Shown: one piece after another, positions 1-5,096 of the stretch
How the letters are laid out: each line of letters starts with the position of its first letter
Numbering within the stretch: position 1 is the first letter of the stretch
Assembly (NCBI GenBank): GCA_937905915.1
Contig: CALCVR010000214.1
Location: 1-5,096, forward strand
Direction: 5' to 3'
Origin: an uncultured Eubacteriaceae bacterium
GTDB taxonomy: Bacteria > Bacillota > Clostridia > Oscillospirales > Acutalibacteraceae
DNA: 5,096 nucleotides
Translations under genes and position numbers: made by a program
The notes under the pieces: model-generated
Databases searched by the model: none
Told to the model about the DNA's origin: nothing
Seen by the model: only the letters and a program-made list of their open reading frames with translations

Positions 1-888
1 CTGTGCCTTCCGTTCGGCGGCAATGGCGCTCTCCTGCTTCTCCCGTTCCCCTTCCAAAAGGCGGGCGCGGAGGATCTTCATAGCGCGGTCCTTATTTTTG
101 TACTGGCTGCGCTCGTCCTGGCACTCCACTACCAGCCCGGTGGGCAGATGGGTGATGCGGATGGCCGATTCTGTCTTGTTGATATGCTGGCCGCCGGCGC
201 CGCTGGATCGGAAGGTATCAATTTGCAGATCGGTGGGATTGATGTCAATTTCCACCTCGTCGGCCTCGGGAAGCACCGCCACTGTAACGGTGGAGGTATG
301 GATGCGGCCCTGGGATTCTGTTTCCGGCACACGCTGCACACGATGGACGCCGCTTTCAAACTTCAACCTGGAATAGGCTCCCTCGCCGGAGATCATAAAA
401 CTGATCTCTTTATATCCCCCCAGCTCGGTCTCGTTAGAACCCAGCACCTCTACCTTCCAATTATGAGCCTCGGCGTACATGGAGTACATCCGAAACAGCA
501 CGGCGCAAAATAAGGCCGCTTCTTCGCCGCCTGCCCCGCCGCGGATTTCCACAATGACGTTTTTGTCGTCGTTGGGATCCCTTGGGAGAAGTAGGACTTT
601 GATGTCCTCCTGAAGCCGTTCCGTGGTCTCTCTGGATGAGCTCAGCTCCTCCTCCACCATTTCTTTAAAATCTTTGTCCAGCCCGCCGGTATCCAGCAGG
701 GACTTGGCCTCGTCAAAGGAAGCTTTGGCAGCTTTGTATTCCCGGTATTTTCCCACCACCGGTTCCAGCTGTTTTTGCTCCCGCATCAGCTTTGTGTACT
801 GCTCCATATCCTGTACGATCTCAGGATCGTACAACTTCTTTGCGATTTCTTCGTATCGTTTTTCTACTTCGGCCAATTTTTCAAACAT
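1..888 (-). CDS. prfA: Peptide chain release factor 1 (RF1), 3' end beyond the left edge
   Basis: RF1 recognises UAA and UAG in the ribosomal A site and triggers hydrolysis of peptidyl-tRNA; it acts in the cytoplasm. I translated the minus strand by hand: 296 residues are open from ATG at 888 to the window edge, against a usual length near 355-360, so roughly 60 C-terminal residues are missing. The N-terminus ([15 protein letters not shown]) is typical. The decoding tripeptide is P-E-T at residues 188-190, inside [18 protein letters not shown]; this PxT form marks RF1 rather than RF2 (SPF). The catalytic GGQ is at 232-234 in [16 protein letters not shown]. The start is supported by AGAGAGG (897-903) about 8 bases upstream. 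It lies 48 bp downstream of the DUF951 gene on the same strand with no terminator between, so the two are probably co-transcribed. The prmC methyltransferase that often neighbours prfA is not in view. Confidence 0.97.
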   Translation of the reverse strand, partial: MFEKLAEVEKRYEEIAKKLYDPEIVQDMEQYTKLMREQKQLEPVVGKYREYKAAKASFDEAKSLLDTGGLDKDFKEMVEEELSSSRETTERLQEDIKVLLLPRDPNDDKNVIVEIRGGAGGEEAALFCAVLFRMYSMYAEAHNWKVEVLGSNETELGGYKEISFMISGEGAYSRLKFESGVHRVQRVPETESQGRIHTSTVTVAVLPEADEVEIDINPTDLQIDTFRSSGAGGQHINKTESAIRITHLPTGLVVECQDERSQYKNKDRAMKILRARLLEGEREKQESAIAAERKAQ

Positions 889-936
889 ACTGCGCACCTC
901 TCTATCCTATTCTTGCCAAACAATCAGACTGGTACG

Positions 937-1128
937 CTACCCTTTGTCCTCCGGCCGGATAATCTTTTTGATGTTGCGTTCCGCCTTGGCCCGAGGCACC
1001 ATAACCTCACGGCCGCACTTCTGGCAGCGAATGCGAAAATCCATCCCCGAACGCAGCACCAAAAACAAGTTACCGCCGCAGGGATGATTTTTTCTCATTT
1101 CCAAAGTATCCCCTACTCGAACATCCAT
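937..1128 (-). CDS. DUF951 family small protein
   Basis: A 63-residue protein of the DUF951 family, which is widespread in Firmicutes and has no established function. Family features seen: the N-terminal MDVRVGDTLEMRKNHPCGGN, a C-terminal CxxCG (RIRCQKCGREVMVPR), and a basic end (RNIKKII). H15, C17, C35 and C38 could form a zinc site; this is inference. A longer reading with ATG at 1134 (MTMDV...) exists, but AAAGGAG at 1136-1142 would leave only one base before that ATG. It is 7 bases from the ATG at 1128, so I chose 1128. The gene is first in a unit with prfA, 48 bp downstream, and is served by the promoter at 1161-1190. The pairing suggests co-expression with translation genes but does not prove a role in translation. 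Confidence 0.9.
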   Translation of the reverse strand: MDVRVGDTLEMRKNHPCGGNLFLVLRSGMDFRIRCQKCGREVMVPRAKAERNIKKIIRPEDKG

Positions 1129-1135
1129 GGTCATT

Positions 1136-1142
1136 CTCCTTT
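1136..1142 (-). promoter_or_regulatory. Ribosome binding site deciding the DUF951 start
   Basis: The minus strand reads AAAGGAG, close to the perfect anti-16S complement. Seven bases separate it from the ATG at 1128 but only one from the in-frame ATG at 1134, so the downstream ATG is the likely start. Confidence 0.8.
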
Positions 1143-1143
1143 A

Positions 1144-1170
1144 ACCACACATTGTGGTATATTATACCAC
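1144..1170. repeat. Alternating inverted repeats over the promoter (possible operator)
   Basis: Two overlapping palindromes share one arm. GTGGTATA (1154-1161), a single T, then TATACCAC (1163-1170) is a perfect 8-bp inverted repeat. ACCACA (1144-1149), cat, then TGTGGT (1153-1158) is a 6-bp inverted repeat. The result is three alternating ACCAC/GTGGT half-sites covering the -10 and the start point of the minus-strand promoter. Such an arrangement fits a repressor operator; no regulator family is recognised. The central symmetry also creates a -10-like TGGTATATT facing the plus strand (hexamer 1158-1163). Confidence 0.5.
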
Positions 1171-1190
1171 CAGTTTTCCACAAAACGCAA
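1161..1190 (-). promoter_or_regulatory. Sigma-A promoter for DUF951-prfA, extended -10
   Basis: On the minus strand the -10 is a perfect TATAAT (1161-1166) preceded by TGG, giving an extended -10 (TGGTATAAT). The -35 candidate is TTGCGT (1185-1190) with an 18-base spacer; it is weak, but an extended -10 tolerates that. Transcription would begin near 1154, leaving a leader of about 25 bases before the DUF951 start, which is consistent with the position of the ribosome binding site. Confidence 0.7.
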
Positions 1191-1246
1191 ACACATTCCT
1201 CACACCCTTGCCCATCCTATCCCGAAGATTTTTGGGCATTGTACCG

Positions 1247-1253
1247 AAAGGAG
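1247..1253 (+). promoter_or_regulatory. Ribosome binding site of the small unknown gene
   Basis: AAAGGAG with 8 bases to ATG at 1262. It is the main evidence that this plus-strand frame is translated and that the earlier in-frame ATG at 1154, which sits inside the promoter palindrome, is not the start. Confidence 0.6.
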
Positions 1254-1261
1254 TCTTTCTG

Positions 1262-1630
1262 ATGCGCGCCCGTATTTACGCCCACTTTTCCTCTATCCCA
1301 TTGGCTCAGTCGGCCGCTGGTTCCTTAAAAGACCAAGGTTGTGCTCTTTATGCACTACAAATTATCTCTAACCCTTGTCCCCCATTCAGCCATCGCCCTT
1401 TCGTGGGGGGAAGCCTGTTCCCTGCCTGTAGCCCATCGGCCAATACCTCTTGGCCTCTAGCCGTCCCGGAAATACACGATCCTGCTTCCTTTTCTACATT
1501 GCCGGCGGCAGTATCGTCCCGCCGGCCAAAAGACGGCGTCACCTTAATGATCCAGACCGATGGTTGCCTGGCGTCCCCTGCCGCCTGGCTTCTTAAATCC
1601 TGCGGCGGGAAGGGGATTTCCATCTTTTGA
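1262..1630 (+). CDS. Small protein of unknown function, 122 residues
   Basis: I do not recognise the family with certainty. The reading frame is open further upstream, but ATG at 1262 is chosen because AAAGGAG (1247-1253) stands 8 bases before it. The protein starts MRARIYAHFSSIPLAQSAAG and looks like beta-strand, then an amphipathic alanine-rich helix (14-26), then a second strand (28-36). The middle (about 37-90) is rich in Pro, Ser and Cys and probably flexible. The end (DGVTLMIQTDG, a helix, then GGKGISIF) repeats the strand-helix-strand pattern. This resembles small Firmicutes proteins with a split alpha/beta fold of the kind seen in stress-type proteins, but that is only an impression. 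Cysteines are at 27, 39, 56, 102 and 114. No signal peptide or membrane segment is evident. It lies 112 bp before the S1-domain gene with no terminator between, so the two may share a transcript. An antisense frame at 1348-1623 is less credible. Confidence 0.55.
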   Translation: MRARIYAHFSSIPLAQSAAGSLKDQGCALYALQIISNPCPPFSHRPFVGGSLFPACSPSANTSWPLAVPEIHDPASFSTLPAAVSSRRPKDGVTLMIQTDGCLASPAAWLLKSCGGKGISIF

Positions 1631-1700
1631 CCGCCTCACAAAATTTGCAGGGATACTCTACGTCTAAATCCAGCAGGCCCAGTCATATATATGGAACGAA

Positions 1701-1717
1701 CCGGCGGTCAGCGCCGG
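1701..1717 (+). other. GC-rich hairpin in the leader of the S1 gene
   Basis: CCGGCG (1701-1706), a 5-base loop, then CGCCGG (1712-1717) form a perfect 6-bp stem. No T-run follows, so it is not an intrinsic terminator. It ends 11 bases before the GGGAGG ribosome binding site at 1729-1734. It might influence translation or transcript stability, or be chance. Confidence 0.35.
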
Positions 1718-1742
1718 GGTCATCAAAAGGGAGGTTAAGAAA

Positions 1743-2687
1743 ATGACGCATTTTTATCCCGAAGGACTGCTGCTGGATACGTTGGAAAACAAGGCCGCAC
1801 AAAGCAGCCGCGCCGCCCTGGAAGAAGCGCGGCAACAGGGACGCATCCTGGAAGGACGTGCCACATTGTGTGACAGTATGCATAATCTATGGGTGGATGT
1901 GGGATGCATGAGGGGCATGATTCCTCATGACGAAGGGGCTTATGGCATCCGGGAGGGGACGGTACGGGACATCGCTCTCATCTCCCGCGTCAATAAGCCG
2001 GTGTGTTTTACCGTCACCGGATTTGACAAGGATTCCTTAGGCGTATATGCACTTTTGTCTCGCCGGGCCGTACAGGAACAATGCCTGCACAGCTACATCT
2101 CCGCTCTGCGCCCTGGGGACGTCATCCCCGCCCGCATCACCCATTTGGAACCTTTCGGCGCCTTTGCCGACATCGGCTGCGGACTTCCATCCCTCATCCC
2201 CATCGATTCCATCTCGGTTTCCCGCATCTCTCATCCCAGGGATCGATTTTCCACTGGGATGGATATCCGCGCCGTGGTACGGTCGGTAGAACCGGGCGGA
2301 CGCGTATGCCTGACCCATAAGGAATTACTAGGTACATGGGAACAAAATGCCGCCTTATTTGAACAAGGCGAAACCGTAGCTGGCGTCATCCGCAGCGTAG
2401 AGAATTACGGCGTTTTTGTGGAGTTGGCTCCCAATTTGGCCGGGCTGGCCGAACCTCGGGATGATGTCCGCGCCGGGCAGCAGGCCTGTGTCTTTATCAA
2501 AAGCCTAATTCCCGACCGGATGAAGGTAAAGCTGATCATCATCGACGCCTTTGACGCCGATTACCCCCCTACGGAACCCCGTTATTTCTTTGAAGGCAAT
2601 CGTATGGAAAGCTGGCGGTATTCCCCAAAACAATGCGTTCGCATCATTGAGACGGTGTTTACCGATGCCCCTGAGGACATAGGGTGA
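1743..2687 (+). CDS. S1 RNA-binding domain protein (ribosomal protein S1-like)
   Basis: A 314-residue cytoplasmic RNA-binding protein with about three S1 (OB-fold) repeats. The first, at about 33-110, is divergent (GRILEGRATLCD...LWVDVG...MIPHDE). The second, at about 123-195, is canonical (RPGDVIPARITHLEPFGAFA, SLIPIDSIS, then VCLTHKELLGTW). The third, at about 208-268, has GETVAGVIRSVENYGVFVEL followed by NLAGLAEP and a shortened end. A tail with WRYSPKQCVRIIETVF (291-306) resembles the end of other Firmicutes S1-family proteins. It is shorter than Gram-negative RpsA (six repeats) and should not be assumed to be ribosomal S1; RNA binding is the safe call. The start has GGGAGG (1729-1734) with 8 bases to ATG. 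Expression comes either from an unseen local promoter or by read-through from the small gene upstream. The gene ends 5 bases before a strong terminator. Confidence 0.88.
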   Translation: MTHFYPEGLLLDTLENKAAQSSRAALEEARQQGRILEGRATLCDSMHNLWVDVGCMRGMIPHDEGAYGIREGTVRDIALISRVNKPVCFTVTGFDKDSLGVYALLSRRAVQEQCLHSYISALRPGDVIPARITHLEPFGAFADIGCGLPSLIPIDSISVSRISHPRDRFSTGMDIRAVVRSVEPGGRVCLTHKELLGTWEQNAALFEQGETVAGVIRSVENYGVFVELAPNLAGLAEPRDDVRAGQQACVFIKSLIPDRMKVKLIIIDAFDADYPPTEPRYFFEGNRMESWRYSPKQCVRIIETVFTDAPEDIG

Positions 2688-2692
2688 ACCAT

Positions 2693-2737
2693 AAGACCCC
2701 CGCTCTCCCAAAAGAGAAGCGGGGGTCTTTCTTTTTT
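2693..2737 (+). terminator. Strong intrinsic terminator after the S1 gene
   Basis: AAGACCCCCGC (2693-2703) pairs perfectly with GCGGGGGTCTT (2719-2729). The stem extends inward by TCTC/GAGA with one bulged A (2718) and closes on a CCAAAA loop. The run TCTTTCTTTTTT follows to 2737. It lies between convergent genes. On the minus strand the stem is the same but the following T-run is poor, so it may also end the rsmD-coaD operon, less efficiently. Confidence 0.93.
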
Positions 2738-2744
2738 ATACCGT

Positions 2745-3257
2745 TCAGTCGCTGTTTTTGGAAGTCCGCAGATTCTGGCGGGTATGGCGCAATTCGGACA
2801 CAAGCTGCATCATAGCCTCGTCGTTTTTCTTGGCCTGCTCTCGTGCGCTGACCACATTGGCCGTCAGCGCTTCATCCGCCCGCTTCATCAGCTCATCCAC
2901 ATAGTCGTTGGCCGCCTTGCGCATCTCCCGGGCCTTCAATTGGGCTTGGCTCAGAATCTCGGTAGCCTTCTGTTGGGCCTGTTTGGTAATCTCCTCCTGG
3001 GCTACCAGGCTGCGGGCACGCTCCTCAGCAGCGCGGACAATGCCTTCGCCCTCCCGGCGGGCTGTGGCGATGATATCGCCGCGATCGGCTACAATAGCCC
3101 TAGCCTGGCGGATCTCCTGAGGTAGATTGAGGCGAATGTCATCCACAATTTCCTGCACCCGTTCCGAATCCACCACACATTTGCCGCCGCTCAAAGGAAA
3201 ATTAAAAGCTTTTTCCATTAACTCATCAATTTGATCCAATAATTCATCGACAGTCAT
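2745..3257 (-). CDS. Coiled-coil protein downstream of coaD, resembling ATP synthase subunit B/H
   Basis: A 170-residue hydrophilic protein, mostly helical. Residues 1-20 are a leucine-rich helix (MTVDELLDQIDELMEKAFNF). Residues about 31-160 form a long charged, Ala/Glu/Arg/Lys-rich coiled coil (for example ARREGEGIVRAAEERARSL and AREMRKAANDYVDELMKR). There is no membrane segment or signal peptide and no catalytic motif. Such proteins are often auto-labelled ATPase or V/F-type ATP synthase subunit B or H because of the coiled-coil stalk resemblance; no ATP synthase genes are nearby, so I do not accept that function. Its ATG overlaps the coaD stop (ATGA, 3254-3257), and its ribosome binding site GGAGG lies within the last codons of coaD, so it is translationally coupled. 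Its stop lies 8 bases from the terminator stem. A structural or scaffolding role is possible but not shown. Confidence 0.85.
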   Translation of the reverse strand: MTVDELLDQIDELMEKAFNFPLSGGKCVVDSERVQEIVDDIRLNLPQEIRQARAIVADRGDIIATARREGEGIVRAAEERARSLVAQEEITKQAQQKATEILSQAQLKAREMRKAANDYVDELMKRADEALTANVVSAREQAKKNDEAMMQLVSELRHTRQNLRTSKNSD

Positions 3258-3745
3258 ATAAGACGACCTCCTCTATAAAAACGAGATTGGATTTCTTCCA
3301 TAATGCTGGGCGGCACAAAGCCGGAGATGTCTCCTCCCAAAGTAGCCACCTGCTTGACAATGCTGGAACTTAAAAACATATACTCCGACCGGGTCGTGAG
3401 GAACACCGTCTCCAGCTCCGGGTTCATGCGTTTGTTGGTCAGGGCCATCTGAAATTCATACTCGAAATCGGATACCGCCCTTAACCCCTTGACCACTGCT
3501 TTGGCTCCCTTTTCTCTGGCGTAATCGGCCAGCAGTCCATCATAACAATCCACCTCTACATTGGGCAGATGGATGGTACGGCGAAGCATATCCACCCTCT
3601 CCTGAGCGGAAAAGGCCGGCTTTTTATGAAAATTAGCCATAACCGTCACGATCACATGATCAAACATAGAGGCGGCGCGGGTGACAATATCAATATGCCC
3701 CAGCGTCACCGGGTCAAAGCTACCTGGACAAATAGCGGTAATCAC
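3254..3745 (-). CDS. coaD: Phosphopantetheine adenylyltransferase
   Basis: Catalyses ATP + 4'-phosphopantetheine to dephospho-CoA + pyrophosphate, the penultimate step of coenzyme A synthesis, in the cytoplasm. The 163 residues match the family length (about 160). Seen in order: ICPGSFDPVTLGHIDIVTRA (5-24), with the nucleotidyltransferase TxGH motif at 14-17; HKKPAF (40-45), with the substrate-binding lysine; KGLRAVSDFEYEFQMALTNK (86-105); and the FLSSSIVKQVA signature (124-134) near the ATP site. The start codon is GTG at 3745, overlapping the rsmD stop as GTGA (3742-3745), with GAGGTG 7 bases upstream inside rsmD. The 3' end overlaps the coiled-coil gene by 4 bases. Both junctions indicate one operon with coupled translation. 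Confidence 0.97.
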   Translation of the reverse strand: MITAICPGSFDPVTLGHIDIVTRAASMFDHVIVTVMANFHKKPAFSAQERVDMLRRTIHLPNVEVDCYDGLLADYAREKGAKAVVKGLRAVSDFEYEFQMALTNKRMNPELETVFLTTRSEYMFLSSSIVKQVATLGGDISGFVPPSIMEEIQSRFYRGGRLI

Positions 3746-4284
3746 GATGCCTCACCTCGATACAATGAAATTAAAATCTGGCCGTAAGAATAGGTCCTCA
3801 CCCGGCTTAAGTTTCCTACCGCCTGCGGCAGTTCAGTGCCCTTCGGATGCTCACACACCAGGCTCCCTCCGGCATTCAGACGGGACGCCATCAGCGGAAT
3901 CGCGTCTTCCAGCATGCCTTTTCGATAGGGCGGGTCTAAAAATACAATGTCAAAGGTTCCTGTGTTGCCCGCCAAATAAGAGGCAAAATCGCTGCACACC
4001 ACTTGAGCGTTTTGGCTAAGGCCGGTATTTTGCAAATTCTGCTGGATAACCTTAATGCTTTGCGCACTGGAATCCACAAACACCGCCGACGCGGCGCCGC
4101 GGCTCAATGCTTCAATACCCAATTGGCCCGATCCGGCAAACAGATCTAAAACTCGCCGGCCTTCCAGATCAAACTGCAAGATGCTAAACAGCGCTTCCTT
4201 GACTCGTTCTGTGGTGGGGCGCACATCGGTGCCTTCCCTTGTGATGAGACGTTTTCCCTTGGCAATCCCTGTAATGACCCTCAT
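3742..4284 (-). CDS. rsmD: 16S rRNA (guanine(966)-N(2))-methyltransferase
   Basis: Uses S-adenosylmethionine to methylate N2 of G966 (E. coli numbering) in 16S rRNA during small-subunit assembly. The 180 residues match the family length. Seen: the family N-terminus MRVITGIAKGKRL; DVRPTTERVKEALFSIL (20-36); SAM-binding motif I VLDLFAGSGQLGIEALSRGA (45-64); and the catalytic DPPY (117-120) of amino-methyltransferases. The frame is open upstream to an ATG at 4437, but that extension runs through the promoter and does not resemble the family. ATG at 4284 has AAAGGGG (4293-4299) 8 bases before it and gives the expected start. It is the first gene of the rsmD-coaD-coiled-coil operon. Confidence 0.96.
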   Translation of the reverse strand: MRVITGIAKGKRLITREGTDVRPTTERVKEALFSILQFDLEGRRVLDLFAGSGQLGIEALSRGAASAVFVDSSAQSIKVIQQNLQNTGLSQNAQVVCSDFASYLAGNTGTFDIVFLDPPYRKGMLEDAIPLMASRLNAGGSLVCEHPKGTELPQAVGNLSRVRTYSYGQILISLYRGEAS

Positions 4285-4401
4285 TTTCTTCGCCCCTTTC
4301 CAAACAAACCGGCCGTCCTTAGCGGACCTTCCGCACAGCATACAACACGGGCGGAATCTTTCACATCCATTAAATCGGCATGATCTTCTTTGATTCTTTT
4401 C

Positions 4402-4431
4402 ATTATCCCATCTTGTAAGCGGGTTTGTCAA
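4402..4431 (-). promoter_or_regulatory. Sigma-A promoter of the rsmD operon
   Basis: On the minus strand, a perfect -35 TTGACA (4426-4431), an 18-base spacer and -10 GATAAT (4402-4407, 5 of 6). The start point would be near 4395, giving a leader of about 110 bases before rsmD. This leader contains a small GCGGA/TCCGC hairpin (4322-4334). Confidence 0.8.
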
Positions 4432-4483
4432 GAGCATTGCGGGGAGCGAGATAGAAAATCACGGAGGAATTCTTTAAATGCGG

Positions 4484-4512
4484 TTGCGAAGTTTGAATTG
4501 TTCGGGTATACT
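4484..4512 (+). promoter_or_regulatory. Probable sigma-A promoter of the epimerase-like gene
   Basis: TTGCGA (4484-4489, 4 of 6), a 17-base spacer and TATACT (4507-4512, 5 of 6). Transcription would start near 4519, leaving a leader of about 40 bases. It is divergent from the rsmD promoter, with about 50 bases between the two -35 elements. Confidence 0.6.
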
Positions 4513-4557
4513 TGTAGGATAAGTCTAACTGCATCATTGACAGGGAGGTTTTCTTTT

Positions 4558-5096
4558 ATGCTTTATTGGCTGGAAAACGATCAAATAAAAATCAGTGTCG
4601 ATACCATGGGCGGCGAGCTCCATCATATCACTGGAAAAAAAGAGGGAACACAGTATCTCTCTGACGGCGATCCTGTCTTTTGGAAATACCACGCTCCTAT
4701 CCTTTTTCCCATCGTCGGCAAGTTAAACGACAACACCTATACGGTAGAGGGAAAAACCTATCACCTTCCTCAACATGGTCTGGCCCGCGTCCGTGAGTTC
4801 CAAGTGGTGGGGCAGTCGGCAAACCAGCTTACCTTTGAGCTTAGTTCATCGGCGGATACCTTGTCGGTTTATCCTTATCCCTTTGTGCTGCGTATTATCT
4901 ACCGTTTGGAAGGCAATCATCTATCGGTCACTTATGAAGTTTTAAATCCCGATAGCTCCACTATGTACTTTTCCATTGGCGCTCATCCTGCATTCCATTG
5001 TCCGCTGGAGGACGGGGAACGTTTTGAGGACTACAGCCTACTATTCGATTCCAAAGAAACGGCTTCCCGTATCCCGCTCAATGCCGACGGACTTCT
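4558..5096 (+). CDS. Aldose 1-epimerase family protein (LacX-like), 5' part only
   Basis: Family members interconvert the anomers of aldoses (mutarotase); the LacX-like branch has less certain substrates. I translated from ATG 4558: 179 complete codons are present before the right edge, out of roughly 290 expected for the family. Seen: the N-terminal beta-rich start MLYWLENDQIKISVDTMGGE; the family's FWKYHAPILFPIVGKLNDN (40-58); QHGLARVREF (72-81), with a candidate active-site His73; and FSIGAHPAFHCPL (138-150), with candidate catalytic His143. The catalytic glutamate expected in the C-terminal part lies outside the window, so activity cannot be judged. The start is supported by AGGGAGG (4542-4548) 9 bases upstream. 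There is no signal peptide, so it is cytoplasmic. Its neighbours here are not sugar genes; it looks like a stand-alone gene divergent from rsmD. Confidence 0.92.
   Translation, partial: MLYWLENDQIKISVDTMGGELHHITGKKEGTQYLSDGDPVFWKYHAPILFPIVGKLNDNTYTVEGKTYHLPQHGLARVREFQVVGQSANQLTFELSSSADTLSVYPYPFVLRIIYRLEGNHLSVTYEVLNPDSSTMYFSIGAHPAFHCPLEDGERFEDYSLLFDSKETASRIPLNADGL

Noticed and set aside
1174..1182. TTTTCCACA, matching the DnaA-box consensus TTWTNCACA
   Set aside because: A single isolated box with no cluster, no AT-rich unwinding element and no dnaA/dnaN context; expected by chance.
1209..1238. TGCCCA...TGGGCA inverted repeat in the leader before the small unknown gene
   Set aside because: Only 6 bp with an 18-base loop, no T-run and no match to a known riboswitch; too weak to call.
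623..1371. Long plus-strand frames opposite prfA and the DUF951 gene (623-1087, 775-1371)
   Set aside because: These are shadows of the minus-strand genes, which carry clear family motifs (GGQ, PET, CxxCG).
1348..1623. Minus-strand frame of 91 codons opposite the small unknown gene
   Set aside because: No convincing ribosome binding site or family resemblance was seen. The plus frame has AAAGGAG at good spacing and a more protein-like composition.
4285..4437. N-terminal extension of RsmD to ATG 4437 (231 residues)
   Set aside because: It crosses the TTGACA/GATAAT promoter, does not resemble the family and lacks a suitable ribosome binding site; MRVITG at 4284 is the family start.

Overview
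The window is an ordinary-looking chromosomal segment of a moderate-GC Gram-positive bacterium, most likely a member of the Clostridia (Oscillospiraceae/Ruminococcaceae-like). This rests on strong AGGAGG-type ribosome binding sites, sigma-A-type promoters, a DUF951 protein, the rsmD-coaD-coiled-coil gene order and a Firmicutes-type S1-domain protein. It contains four housekeeping or conserved genes (prfA, coaD, rsmD, an S1 protein), a partial sugar epimerase-like gene and three poorly characterised small genes. No mobile element, CRISPR array, tRNA or rRNA was seen.

Layout. From 1 to about 1128, on the minus strand, a DUF951 small protein is followed by prfA (release factor 1), which runs off the left edge. 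From about 1141 to 1186 there is a promoter region with an unusually symmetric -10 element that could serve both directions. From 1262 to 1630, on the plus strand, lies a probable 122-residue protein of unknown function, supported by a good ribosome binding site. It is followed by a leader with a small GC hairpin and then an S1 RNA-binding-domain protein (1743-2687), which ends at a strong intrinsic terminator (2693-2737). From 2745 to 4284, on the minus strand, is a tight operon rsmD > coaD > coiled-coil protein. Both junctions are 4-base stop/start overlaps, and a good promoter lies at 4402-4431. From 4558 to the right edge, on the plus strand and divergent from rsmD, is the first half of an aldose 1-epimerase family protein of the LacX-like type with its own promoter.

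How the genes relate. Translation and RNA handling dominate: RF1 terminates translation at UAA/UAG, RsmD methylates 16S rRNA, and the S1 protein binds RNA. CoaD makes dephospho-CoA. The coiled-coil protein downstream of coaD has no assigned function, and its coupled position is the main clue to it. I found no clear new multi-gene system. The best leads are the unknown small protein at 1262-1630, the symmetric divergent promoter, the coiled-coil partner of coaD, and a short reading frame that ends exactly at the rsmD start.
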